Program-made: the position numbers and the translations under genes
Shown: piece after piece, positions 33,476 through 43,600 of the stretch
How the letters are laid out: every line of letters begins with the position of its first letter
Position numbering within the stretch: position 1 is the stretch's first letter
DNA from: CAZVNZ01 sp964628515
GTDB lineage: Bacteria > Bacillota > Clostridia > Christensenellales > Christensenellaceae
Assembly: GCA_964628515.1 (NCBI GenBank)
Contig: CAZVNZ010000022.1
Span: forward strand, 1-50,883
Direction of reading: 5' to 3'
Length of the DNA stretch: 50,883 bases
The notes under the pieces: model-generated
What the model was told of the DNA's origin: nothing
Databases searched by the model: none
Seen by the model: the letters and a program-made list of their open reading frames with translations, nothing else

Positions 33476-33512
33476 TCAGTCAGAAATCAGTCAGTCAGTC
33501 AAAAATCAGTCA
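33476..33512. repeat. TCAGTCA direct repeats next to the att site
   Basis: The heptamer TCAGTCA occurs five times (33476, 33487, 33491, 33495, 33506; the middle three overlap) about 110-150 bp inside the att core. Repeated short motifs at this distance are typical of arm-type sites for tyrosine integrases or excisionase. The role is inferred. Confidence 0.5.
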
Positions 33513-33537
33513 AAAAAAGGAGAGTTTCCCACCCTCC
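33512..33537 (-). terminator. Terminator of the phage late operon
   Basis: On the minus strand GGAGGG (33537-33532) pairs with CTCTCC (33524-33519, one G-T pair), followed by seven T. It lies directly after the last late gene. Confidence 0.75.
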
Positions 33538-33538
33538 T

Positions 33539-33847
33539 CTAATACCTAATCTTAGATAAAATCACCTTAATATCCTTAAGCATTTCCTGTTGAGTTTTTT
33601 CTATGGTGTTTAGCATAATGTCAATCTCTGCAAAATGCTTATCCCCCTCGTTTAACTCCTCTTCGTGCTTGCCTGCCAACTCCTTTAAACCGATTACCTC
33701 ATCACAAGGGCATTTTTTGTTTATTAGTTTGTTTAGCTCATGCTCGTTTATGATGTTTTGCTTGCGCCTGCCTGCGCCGTAGCCGGCAAAGGCGGCAACT
33801 ATTGTGCCGCATAAACCGATTAAAGCTACTGTTATTGTACTATCCAT
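33539..33847 (-). CDS. Small phage membrane/coiled-coil protein (XhlA-like)
   Basis: This 102-aa protein has an N-terminal transmembrane segment (about 5-24, rich in Gly/Ala), a basic stretch GRRKQN, then a long charged, mostly helical part with a CPCDEV motif and heptad-like leucines (about 60-102). It resembles small lysis-accessory proteins such as XhlA, which work with holin and amidase. It is the last gene of the late operon, 7 bp after the holin. A role in lysis is inferred from position. Confidence 0.7.
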   Translation of the reverse strand: MDSTITVALIGLCGTIVAAFAGYGAGRRKQNIINEHELNKLINKKCPCDEVIGLKELAGKHEEELNEGDKHFAEIDIMLNTIEKTQQEMLKDIKVILSKIRY

Positions 33848-33854
33848 TAGCTTT

Positions 33855-34139
33855 TTACTCCTTGTTTTCTTTTTTTATTCCAAATTGCTTTGCTATTTGA
33901 TTAACTCCCGTTGCGGTAAATCCGCTAACCACACCTATGGCAAAAGCTGTAATGAAATCGTTAGCCGGGTACTCGGGAATTACCGCCATTGCCACTACCC
34001 CTATTATGCCACCGCTAAAGCCTGCAATAACGGGTAACCACTTGTTATCTAATTGCGTTGCTTTAACTGCATTGCAAATTAAATAGCAGATTATCACTAT
34101 TACGGGGATTGCCACTAAACCTAAATCTTGAATATTCAT
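33855..34139 (-). CDS. Phage holin (Hol44-like)
   Basis: This 94-aa membrane protein has three hydrophobic segments (about 6-25, 36-55, 64-80), the LDNKWLPVIAGFSGGIIGV stretch and a charged C-terminus ending KKENKE. This suits the phage holin family Hol44. It would make holes in the membrane that release the amidase at lysis. Start ATG 34139 lies 9 nt after GGAGG; a TTG farther upstream would put that ribosome site inside the gene. Confidence 0.83.
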   Translation of the reverse strand: MNIQDLGLVAIPVIVIICYLICNAVKATQLDNKWLPVIAGFSGGIIGVVAMAVIPEYPANDFITAFAIGVVSGFTATGVNQIAKQFGIKKENKE

Positions 34140-34143
34140 ATAC

Positions 34144-34866
34144 TTACGCCTCCTCAATATATTTTAGCCATACGTACCCAAGCATGCCGTCCACATACAC
34201 CCTTGCCCAGTCCTCGCCCTTTATATAGCAATCTAATTTTACTAAATCACCCTTTTTAAGCTGTTTAAGCACTTTGGATTTTGTGCTTGCGCCCTCTCTA
34301 AAGTTAAGCACACCTACAGCAACCTGCCATATGAGTGGGTCTTTTTCGTCCGGTATTACATTTTCCACCTGCATATACTTGTTTACTTTGGCTACAAACT
34401 CCGACCAACTTATAGGGTTGCCCTTGCGTATCTGCTTAGGGCAATCCTTACCGCTCCAGTCGTAGTGCTGCCAAATGTTTTGCTTATGCACGGCTTTGGT
34501 AAAGCCCTTTTCAAGCAGTATTTCAGCCACTAACTTTGCGCCGTTTTCCACCGCATTTGCCCAGTAAGCGCCGGTAGTAACTTTGTCTGCAATTTCAATA
34601 CCTACGGTAGTATCGTTGCCCAGCCTTTTACCGCTATGCTCCGCAACTTCATCTAAAGGGAAGGACTGCCAAGCCTCTTTGTCGTCTACCGTGTAGTGCC
34701 AGCCGTTTACGGCGGCGTTGCAGTTATTGCATTGGTTTTTGGCGTGAGCCTGTGCCGTTGCGTTTGGTGTGCCTGCCTCGTGGATTGTTACACCGTTGTT
34801 TGCAGTCATCTTTTTGCCCCGTCTGCGTTTAGAGCCTATGGGTACTAATAGTTGTTTTATTATCAT
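34144..34866 (-). CDS. N-acetylmuramoyl-L-alanine amidase with SH3 domain (endolysin)
   Basis: This 240-aa endolysin has an Amidase_2 domain (about 1-160). Zinc ligands are probably His in VTIHEAG, His in WQHYDWSGKDCP and Cys in the same motif; YTVDDKEAWQSFPLDEVAEHSG and TVGIEIAD are the usual core. A bacterial SH3 domain (about 180-240, GVLNFREGASTKSKVL to YVWLKYIEE) binds the cell wall. It cuts the bond between muramic acid and L-alanine in peptidoglycan. It ends 4 bp before the holin start. No signal peptide is seen, as expected for a holin-dependent lysin. Confidence 0.93.
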   Translation of the reverse strand: MIIKQLLVPIGSKRRRGKKMTANNGVTIHEAGTPNATAQAHAKNQCNNCNAAVNGWHYTVDDKEAWQSFPLDEVAEHSGKRLGNDTTVGIEIADKVTTGAYWANAVENGAKLVAEILLEKGFTKAVHKQNIWQHYDWSGKDCPKQIRKGNPISWSEFVAKVNKYMQVENVIPDEKDPLIWQVAVGVLNFREGASTKSKVLKQLKKGDLVKLDCYIKGEDWARVYVDGMLGYVWLKYIEEA

Positions 34867-34893
34867 TTTTGTTTTTCCTCCGTTTTTAATTAT

Positions 34894-34914
34894 TAAAAAA
34901 GAGCCTTGCGCTCT
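34894..34914 (-). terminator. Hairpin-T terminator between tail fibre and amidase genes
   Basis: On the minus strand AGAGC (34914-34910) pairs with GCTCT (34904-34900) over a 5-nt loop, followed by six T. Read-through would tune expression of the lysis genes below it. Confidence 0.75.
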
Positions 34915-34918
34915 TAGT

Positions 34919-37648
34919 TTAAAGTGTATTTATTTCTTCTTGGGTTATCAGCCCTTTACTCACGAGTAAGTTACAAAGTTTATCATACTTGTTTGCTTTC
35001 TCTTCCAATGCTTCCAGCCTATTTAAACTGTCCTTTACACCTGTCAAGGCAAGAGAAGTATAAGAACCGCTATTCATTGTGTAGGTTGTTTTTCCGTTTA
35101 TATCATGCTTTTTTCCAATTAAGCTAAATAACGGATGCTGCGCAACATCATCTAAGAATATGCCAAGCTCTATGTTGTCACTATCAAGCACCCTACTTAT
35201 TTCCGCTTCTTTTGTAACATTACCCTCCTCATCTCTTTCCTCGGGAGATGTAATCTCATTTTTAAATCTGTTATATTCTCTTATTTCCAGCTTATTAATT
35301 AAATCTCTTATTTGTGTAATTGGTATTGTAGGAATAGCGCTTCTGCCTTTTCCCATAGCTTCTGTAAAATCCACATTGGCAATAAGTTTTTTCTCATCAC
35401 TACCGCAAGAGGTATCAAATCCACCTGTGGCAAAAACCTTGTAAAACCGCAAAGCCGGAGCTCCCAAATTCATTAATTGGTCAGTTAACGGAAGAACTGC
35501 ACCACGTAAAAAGGTTTGGTTTGCATTTAAAAACAAGTTACCGGTACCATAGGGCACTATTTGCATACATGATGCGTTCCCCACTCCTGTACCTGTAGTT
35601 GCAATTTGTATGTAATCCGTTAAATTACCGATGTAAATTAGAGGCAATCTAAGCAACCCCGTCATTGTGTCACCTGCCTTTTTAACTCTGCTCTCTGCAT
35701 TTGTATTTGCAGAACTTGCAGAGTTTCGTGCCGTTTGGTCTACCGCACTACCTGCCGATGCCGCATAACTAACGCTTAAATTCCCCTCAGCTTTTCCACC
35801 TAAGAGTGTGGCACTATTAACATTCAAAGCACTTTCAGCCTTATTATTAAGCTTAGTGGCATTAACAGCCGTTGCAACACTTAAAGCACTTTCCACTTTT
35901 CCACCAAGTTTAGAGGCATTATCCACACTCAATGCACTTTCAGCCTTATTATTTAGCTTAGCGCTATCCGAAGCCTTGCCACTCACCCCTAACGCTCCCA
36001 CATCCGATGCGATTAAGGATATATTGCCTTTTAACGCTTTACCGTTTACAGTAAGGGTTACAGGCACAAAATCTGCCGCAGTTTTACCTTCCAAGGTTTG
36101 AGCATCTCCGGCATTGGTAGCATTCGCAACACTCAAATTTCCCTCGGTTTTTCCTCCAAGAGTTTTAGCATCAATATCTACCCAGCCGGCATCATAATCA
36201 ATATTACTTAACTTAGTAAACGCCTGTCCTGTTTTACCCCCGAGTTTAACACCATTTCCTGCAACACCCTGTATGCCTTGTATCCCCTGCTCCCCTCTAT
36301 CCCCCTTATCTCCTTTATCTCCCTTTGCTCCGACTACGCCTTGTATACCTCGCTCACCTTGAATACCTTGTATTCCCCGTTCTCCCGTATCTCCTTTCAC
36401 TCCTATTGTGCCTTGTATGCCTTGCTCTCCTTGCTCGCCTGTATCTCCTTTTACACCCTGTATACCCTGTGCGCCTGTGTCTCCTTTGTCTCCCTTTTCG
36501 CCTGTGTCTCCCTTAAGTCCCTGCTCGCCTTGTACACCTTGTGTGCCTTGTATTCCCTGTATACCCTGCTCCCCACGCTCCCCTTTATCTCCTTTATCGC
36601 CCTTAACGCCTTGTATACCTTGCTCTCCTTGCGGTCCTTGTATAGATCCTATTAACTGCCATTCTTCTGTTTCTTTATTCCAAATATATACTACATTGTT
36701 TGCCGAACTGCCCACCGCATATGCCTCTCCCGATATCCCTGTTGGATGTGCAAGCTGTAAAGCATAGAGTGTGGGAAAAAGAGCAAGTATCGTAAAGGTT
36801 TTACCGTCCGCACCCGTGTTTCCTTTAATGCCTTGTATACCCTGTTCTCCTCTATCTCCCTTATCTCCTTTTTCTCCTTTATCGCCCTTAAGTCCTTGTA
36901 TACCTTGAATACCCTGTGTGCCCGAAAGTCCCTGCTCGCCTTTTACGCCAGGTAATCCTCGCTCACCTTGTATTCCCTGTATACCTTGTTCTCCGGCATC
37001 TCCTTTAATGCCTCGTATACCTTGAATGCCCTGCATACCCTGCTCGCCGGCATCTCCTTTTTCGCCTTTTACACCCTGTATACCCTGCAAACCTTTCTCG
37101 CCTTGTATGCCCTGCTCTCCCTTTTCTCCCTGCTCGCCTTTTTCGCCCTTTGCGCCTGTAGTTCCTTGAACAATAGTGTAAACACCATCATCATAAAGCT
37201 CTCCATTAATAAATTTAAGCCTTGCACGCTGGGGAAGTTGCTCGTTATCCTTGTTAAATATCAAATGTCCGCTACTTCCCGTTGCCTGCCATTTTATGCC
37301 ATCGGCGGAGGTTTCTATTGCTAAATCCTCATTAATTCTTATAAATTTAGCGCTTACAGTTTTAAAGGTTGTGCGTTTATCCGCCAATTCTTTTAAAAAA
37401 TCCCAAATTGTTTTTGCAGAAATATCACTATAGTTTCGTGCTCCTATTTCTAAAGCTCCGTCCACGTCTTTTAACGAATCGATTAGCTCGTTAAATCTAC
37501 CTAATGCAATCATATTTTTAGCAATATAATCAAACCTTTCTTTAAGTTCTTGTGCGGTTAAACCTTCGTTACTCGGTTCATCGGGTAGCGAGGATATATC
37601 CTTCCCTGCAAAATCACTTTCTTTAAACTTTAAATTTTCAATGCTCAT
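34919..37648 (-). CDS. Collagen-like phage tail fibre with S74-type chaperone
   Basis: This 909-aa fibre has an N-terminal attachment part (about 1-158) and two collagen-like Gly-X-Y blocks (about 160-280 and 336-466), dominated by GEKGEQG and GIQGIQG units. A small globular insert between the blocks contains YALQLAHPTGISGEAYAVGSS-type residues. A shaft (about 470-650) has repeated KLNNKAESALSV/LGGKVES units. The C-terminus (about 740-909) resembles the S74 intramolecular chaperone: a GSDEKKL start, LEIREYNRF, IELGIFLDDV, then a helix NRLEALEEKANKYDKL. S74 domains fold the trimer and cut themselves off. Its start overlaps the giant gene's stop (ATGA). It probably recognises the host surface. 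Confidence 0.88.
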   Translation of the reverse strand: MSIENLKFKESDFAGKDISSLPDEPSNEGLTAQELKERFDYIAKNMIALGRFNELIDSLKDVDGALEIGARNYSDISAKTIWDFLKELADKRTTFKTVSAKFIRINEDLAIETSADGIKWQATGSSGHLIFNKDNEQLPQRARLKFINGELYDDGVYTIVQGTTGAKGEKGEQGEKGEQGIQGEKGLQGIQGVKGEKGDAGEQGMQGIQGIRGIKGDAGEQGIQGIQGERGLPGVKGEQGLSGTQGIQGIQGLKGDKGEKGDKGDRGEQGIQGIKGNTGADGKTFTILALFPTLYALQLAHPTGISGEAYAVGSSANNVVYIWNKETEEWQLIGSIQGPQGEQGIQGVKGDKGDKGERGEQGIQGIQGTQGVQGEQGLKGDTGEKGDKGDTGAQGIQGVKGDTGEQGEQGIQGTIGVKGDTGERGIQGIQGERGIQGVVGAKGDKGDKGDRGEQGIQGIQGVAGNGVKLGGKTGQAFTKLSNIDYDAGWVDIDAKTLGGKTEGNLSVANATNAGDAQTLEGKTAADFVPVTLTVNGKALKGNISLIASDVGALGVSGKASDSAKLNNKAESALSVDNASKLGGKVESALSVATAVNATKLNNKAESALNVNSATLLGGKAEGNLSVSYAASAGSAVDQTARNSASSANTNAESRVKKAGDTMTGLLRLPLIYIGNLTDYIQIATTGTGVGNASCMQIVPYGTGNLFLNANQTFLRGAVLPLTDQLMNLGAPALRFYKVFATGGFDTSCGSDEKKLIANVDFTEAMGKGRSAIPTIPITQIRDLINKLEIREYNRFKNEITSPEERDEEGNVTKEAEISRVLDSDNIELGIFLDDVAQHPLFSLIGKKHDINGKTTYTMNSGSYTSLALTGVKDSLNRLEALEEKANKYDKLCNLLVSKGLITQEEINTL

Positions 37649-40600
37649 TTTTTACCTCCAAGTAAATTTTTGTATTTTCCTAACAAATTACTATTTGCTA
37701 TTATGTCTTTTTCTTGTGTACCGCCCGCAAATGTCCGCCCTGCAAGCATTTTGGAAACGTCAGGCCGTATATCCCTGTACCCGTTTATAGTTTTGCTGTT
37801 TGTAGCATTAGCTCCTGCCATTCGTGCCTTGTGCTCCGCAAGATTGATTTTCGGTCGTGCCGTTTCTACCTTATGCTCTACTATGTTAATTTTTGGTCTA
37901 ACCGCTTTTTTGTTTGCAGAGACTGCGGTTGTTGTTGCACTTTTAGGCTTGTTTGATGCAATTTTTTCCGATACACGCTTTTTAAATGCATGGCTTTGTT
38001 CTACTATCTTTGCTGATTTTGGTGCTTTTATTTTTGCGCTGCTGCCTCTACCGCTACTGCTTTTTTTTGAACGTCCTCTACCCTTAGAGGAGCTTGTTTT
38101 ACCCGTTGGGTTTGCATCTTCAAAGCCTAATTTTTTTAATACAATTTGTTTTTCATTCTCGGATAAAGCACTTTCATAAATATAATTTACAATATCCTTT
38201 TTAGTGCCTGCATCCACCTTAGAGTTTATTTTTTTTAAAAACACCTGCATTAAAATATTTTTATGAACCCCTTCAAGTCCGCTTTCATTTACTCTGTCAA
38301 TAATCGCTTGTTTTTTAGTTCCGGATATGGTTTTTCCCGTTTCGTCTTTTTTACCTTGTATATTCCATTCATCGCCTGCAATCTTTAAATATTCATCTAC
38401 CGGAACATTTAAAGCCATGGCTACAGGGAAATAATCATCACCCGAATTAGCACGTTGATAAAAATACTTCTTCTCAACTTCGTTATATCCGCCTTTTAGC
38501 AGGTTTGCTACAGTATCACGCATTTTAGTTCCACTTACAGAGCTTTCACCGTCTTTTACCTCAATGCCATTAGGGTTTAAATAAATATCCGTAGATGTTG
38601 CAGGGTCTCCTTTTTCGCTATATGCCTCAACCTCACGCTTTAAAAAGTTTTTAGGAGAAACTCCAATGCTTACGGCATATTCTATTGTATTCTCTGCTTT
38701 GGTTTTAGCATTTTCAAAATCAGATTTATATACCTTTATAAGATCATCATCTGTTAATACTACTTTCTGTAACGCCTCTTTTTTCTCAAACTCCTTTACA
38801 TTTTCGTCTTTTGCTTTATTGTCCTGCAGTTGCTCAATCTTAGTTTTATACTCTCCGTACCCGGCAATACTGTATAAATCCCTTTTAAACTCATTATCAA
38901 TTTGCGCTTTTTTAACGTCCTCCTCAATATATACTTTCTTTGTATTAGTTGCACTTGTTTCTTCTTTGTACTCCGGAGAAACCCCAAAGGCATTAAAAAC
39001 CGCAAGTTGTTTATTAGTATCGCTGAAGTTCTTATAAATGTAGTCCCTTTTGGCATTGGCTGTAGCATTTTTTATTCCCTTATAGTCTGTTCTGGTGATA
39101 TCTCCCATTGCTTGAAATGTTGTAAAAAATTCATCCTCTGTTAGTCCATATTCGATTGCTTTAATTGCACTAACTTCTTGTTTTGCAGTTAATATTGCCT
39201 GCTTTACTCCAAAAACATCTTTTATTGCAAGGGTGTATGCTTTTTCTGCCTGCCATTTTTGCATATTTTCAGGTTGTGTAGTATCTACGTTGTAGTGATC
39301 TTTAAGCGCATTTTCTAATTGCGAAATACTTTCAAGTGCAATTTGTTGTATTCCATTTATTTCTGTTTTAAGTATGCGTGCTTCCGTTTGCTTCTCTGCG
39401 TCCGTTTTATCGGAAAGCTCAATATCTCTGATAGCTTTGTATAAATCAGATACAAGAGTGTTCTGCTTATTTAGGTAACGTAATTGTAAATCCGTAATGC
39501 TTGGCACTTCACTTACAGGCTCATCACTTTGCTTATATGCAAGCTCTTGTTTTGCATTATAAAAGTCATTACTTGTTCGGTTTGTATATATACTGTCAAC
39601 AACAAAAGAAGATGTAAGTAAATCTCTCTCGGCTTTTGAGGTAGTTATTGGTAATAATACGTCTCCAATAATACCTGTGTAAGCATCTAATACATAATTA
39701 ACTTTTGCAGGAGAAATTTTTAGTGTTTTACCTATCCACTTAGAAAGTGCATCCGTTCTTTCATTCCATCTATCTTCCTCACGTAAATTTTGCATTGCTG
39801 AATTTTCAATTAAGCCGCCATACCACGTCTTATTATTTATAGCAAGTAATATTGGTGATAATAAATTATTTTCAAAAGGATTGATTGGAGCTACATTATC
39901 CTGTATAGAAGTAATATAACTTGACCAATCTACGTCTTTGCCTTGTGCAGACTCTGCTAATCTGCGTGCAAAATTCCCAAACGCACTTACCTCACGTCCT
40001 TTAGGAATTTTTAAAAACTTCCCATCCTTAATCGGAAACAGATAATAATTGTCCTTTGTTCTGTCATCAAGCATTTTATAATCTTCTCTATCACCAAGAA
40101 CCATAGCATTCAGTATTGTAGGTAATACACCTAAAACCATACATTTGCCTATTATACTCAACCATTGTTTAGAACCTTTTGCTTCTGCAAATGTCCTTAT
40201 TAACTTACTCGTACCCTGTATTGATGGATTTAAAAAAGGCACTATTGTTTTGTTAAGAACCTTTGCCCATGTTCCGCTTCGCCCGAAATTAACGGTAATA
40301 TCTGCTGCATTATACATTGCTTGTAATATGTTTTCAAAAGTCATTCCGTTTTTATCTAAAGTGGCAATAAACTCTGAGAATCTTGGCATTTGCTCAATTA
40401 TCATATTTGCCATTTCCAATTTATCTATAGTATATCTTGCAACTGCATTGCGCTTGCCTTTTAGTCCTTTTTCATAATCAAAAAAAGAAGAGTTAAAACC
40501 GCCCATAGCTTGATAAAGTTGCCACATTTCTCCATTTTTTGCTATTTCTGCAAATGCTTTTGGGTATGCTTTAATAAAATTCATTCCATTTTTTGTGTAT

Positions 40601-43600
40601 AGTCCTGCGGCTTGTATATCTCTTATACTGTTTCTTATCATAAACAATGGGTTATATCCTGTAATTAGTTGTTTAAAAATAGTGTTTGCTTTCTCTATAA
40701 TCGGCACTTTAAAGCTATTACCTCGTAAAGCGTTAAATCCTTCAAACATTCCGTTACTAACATACATAATATAAGACTTACCGTTTCTGAAAAATTTTAT
40801 TTCATTAGGGCGTTGCTCTCTTTTTTCTGCAAAAATTGTGCCCGTAGTATCATCTACATCGTAATTTAATCCACCTTCTTTTATCTCGGATACAAAGTAT
40901 TCAAAATTGTTTATGCCATCGTTATTATCCGCAATTCTGTTAGCAACGGCATTTATTCCTGCCGCTTTCATCACTTGAACAGTCTGTTGTGCAATAGCTT
41001 CACTTAAAGGTATAATTGGAGAGCTGCCACCCTTTGCTTTTTTAATGGTAGATGTAACTTTAATTTTATTGTCTTTTACATTCTCACCTGCTGTAGTAAC
41101 GGTATCTCTGTAGGTAGGCACGTAATTAGGATACATTTGACTCATTAACTGTGCCTGCTCCTTGGTAATAAGTCCACTATCAACCCTGTAATCCATTAAA
41201 TTATCAAGATACTTGCGAATTTTCAAGGCATATTCCTTAAATTCAGGATGTTTATTTTCAAATTTATTAACTAACTGCTTAGATATTTCCGCTGTCACAT
41301 AGTCACCAAATACAGGCTTGTTTTGTGCCATTCTGTCTATATTATGTAAATTAAGCATATATTTTTCAAATGCTTTTTTATTTTGAATAGGCATAAATAT
41401 TTCGTGTAGGCTTTCTCCCACTTTTTTACCACTAAAGCTAAACTGATATGTTTTTTGCCCTGTGGTAGTTTGCCCTATAGCATATTCTGCTTTTTGCTGA
41501 GCTTGTCTTGCATTGTTATATATAGGATATAACAATTTATCTTTAGCTAATTTAGCAAAAGTATTTATTGTATTTCCGCTATCTACAAATTTCCTCTTTA
41601 AAAAATCAAACGTATTATAGAAATTTTCTTTATTGTTCGCAGCCCTATGCTTTGGTACATCTTTTAGTATTTGTATGTCCTGTAATACTTCAATTTCGTC
41701 AAGTTTTCTATTTCTTGCATCGATAGCCTTTATATGCGTAGAATACTTTTCATCTTCATACTCTACTTTTTTACTGCCAATACTAAATTTCGGTTCCTCA
41801 TCCTTCTTTACATCCCCTATCTTATGCTGTATAATATTATTAGGAGATGATTTTATGGAACGTTCTGCGTTTTTCTTGTCTGCGGACGATAGGCTTTTAA
41901 ATTTATTGCCTTCTCGTACATTGGAATTTTCCAATGGTGAGTGGCTTAAAGTGTCTCCGCTATCAGAAGACGAACTTTTGGAATGTGTTAAATTATCCAC
42001 TTGGGAGGCATCTAAAATCATCTTACTTTGCAAACTTTGACGTAAAGGAGTATTTATTTTGGAAGATTTTACTATTGAATGGGGTTTAAATGAAGAGGAT
42101 GAGTTAATGGCTATAATAGAAGAACCTCTTCTTAAAGAACGTTGGTTTCGTGATGGCAAATGGGTACGCAACGGCTCTGCCGGAGATGTATTTCGTGCAA
42201 AAACCATAAGTGAAGCAGAAGCTATGCGCAGATGCCGTGGCATTATGCCCGATTTTTCGAAATAATCATTCCATTGCTCGTAAGACTTTTTATTTGCAAT
42301 AGTTCTTTGTTTTTGTTCCTGTACCGTCAATTTATTTGGATTTCGCATCCTCCATTTATCATAAATAGCGTCACTTTCCATTTTAGTTTTATACATTTGT
42401 GGAGTTGTAAGCTGTATTTCTCCGTTTACTCCATCTTGTTTTACGGTAACATGAAACCCTATATATCCACTTCTTTCTTGTTTAAATTCCACATCTAAAT
42501 TAGGATAAATATCTACTAATTTTTTCATTACAGTGGCAATATCCTCAAGACCATTCATAATTATAGAACCTCTTATATTGTCTTTAAAGTCATTTAATGT
42601 ATATCCGCTTTTATTCCTTAATTCATTTTTCCTTATAAGTTTAGAAACAGAACTTTTAACACTTTTTGCTCCGGGGTCAACAACAGTAAACTCGTCGTTA
42701 AAAGCATTTTGTAAGTTGTTTATTAGTTTTGCCTGTGCTTTGTCGTATTTAGGTTTCATTTTCTGCGCTTCTTCAAAATAAGAGTTATATTGATTTATTA
42801 CAGTTTCTTTATTTTCAAAATCACTTAATATAAACCCTGTTTCTTTTTCAAATGTTTTGTATTTGGTGGCGGTTTCTTTTTCTCCTATGCTGTATTTAGG
42901 TTTATTCTCCATAACACTCTTGACGTGTTCTTTAAATTGTGCTATATTTTTACTAAGGTCAACAACTGGAATGTTGCTCGGCAATTGGAGCCCTGGAATA
43001 TTCTCAAGTTGTTGGCTTTTTTGTTTACTTACAAATAGCATTCTGTTATTTGAATAAGCATCAATAAGTAGCTCTCTAAATCCATCTTTGCCATAAATGC
43101 TTGTAATATTGTTACTGTCAATTTCTATATCATTATAATACCCGGTTCTCCCATAGTTCACAGAAACAACAACCGGCACATTGTTCTTATTAATAGCATC
43201 TGTAACAATTACAATACTATCATCGCTTTTTGTTTTGGAAGTCATTATCATAACCGGATCTGCTATTTTATTAGCTATATTTTTTAAGATACCTGCACCT
43301 AAATAATGATAGTTTGCGTTATATATCCCTTCCTTTTTGGCAGTAGTAATAATATGTTTTTTTGTCATTAACATTGGCAAATCATACAAGCCTAAATCTT
43401 GTAGCACTTGTGGTGTTTGTGTTACATAAACAAGATTGTTTTTAAAGGCATCTCCGTCCGTTCCATTAAGAATATTATCAACCGCATTTTTAAAATCAAT
43501 ATCCTTATTATATCTAACCTCGCCCTCATTCTTTCCGCCCACATCTCCCAAATCCGCCCCATCAATAAGCGCACTTATCCTACTATCCTGTGCCATACCT

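Noticed and set aside
33476..33512. TCAGTCA cluster as a CRISPR array
   Set aside because: The units are 7 bp, overlapping, and have no spacers of regular length.
36278..36767. Open + strand frames of 119-125 codons opposite the collagen-like gene
   Set aside because: They are antisense images of the Gly-X-Y repeats (runs of Pro/Cys/Leu/Tyr) without ribosome sites.
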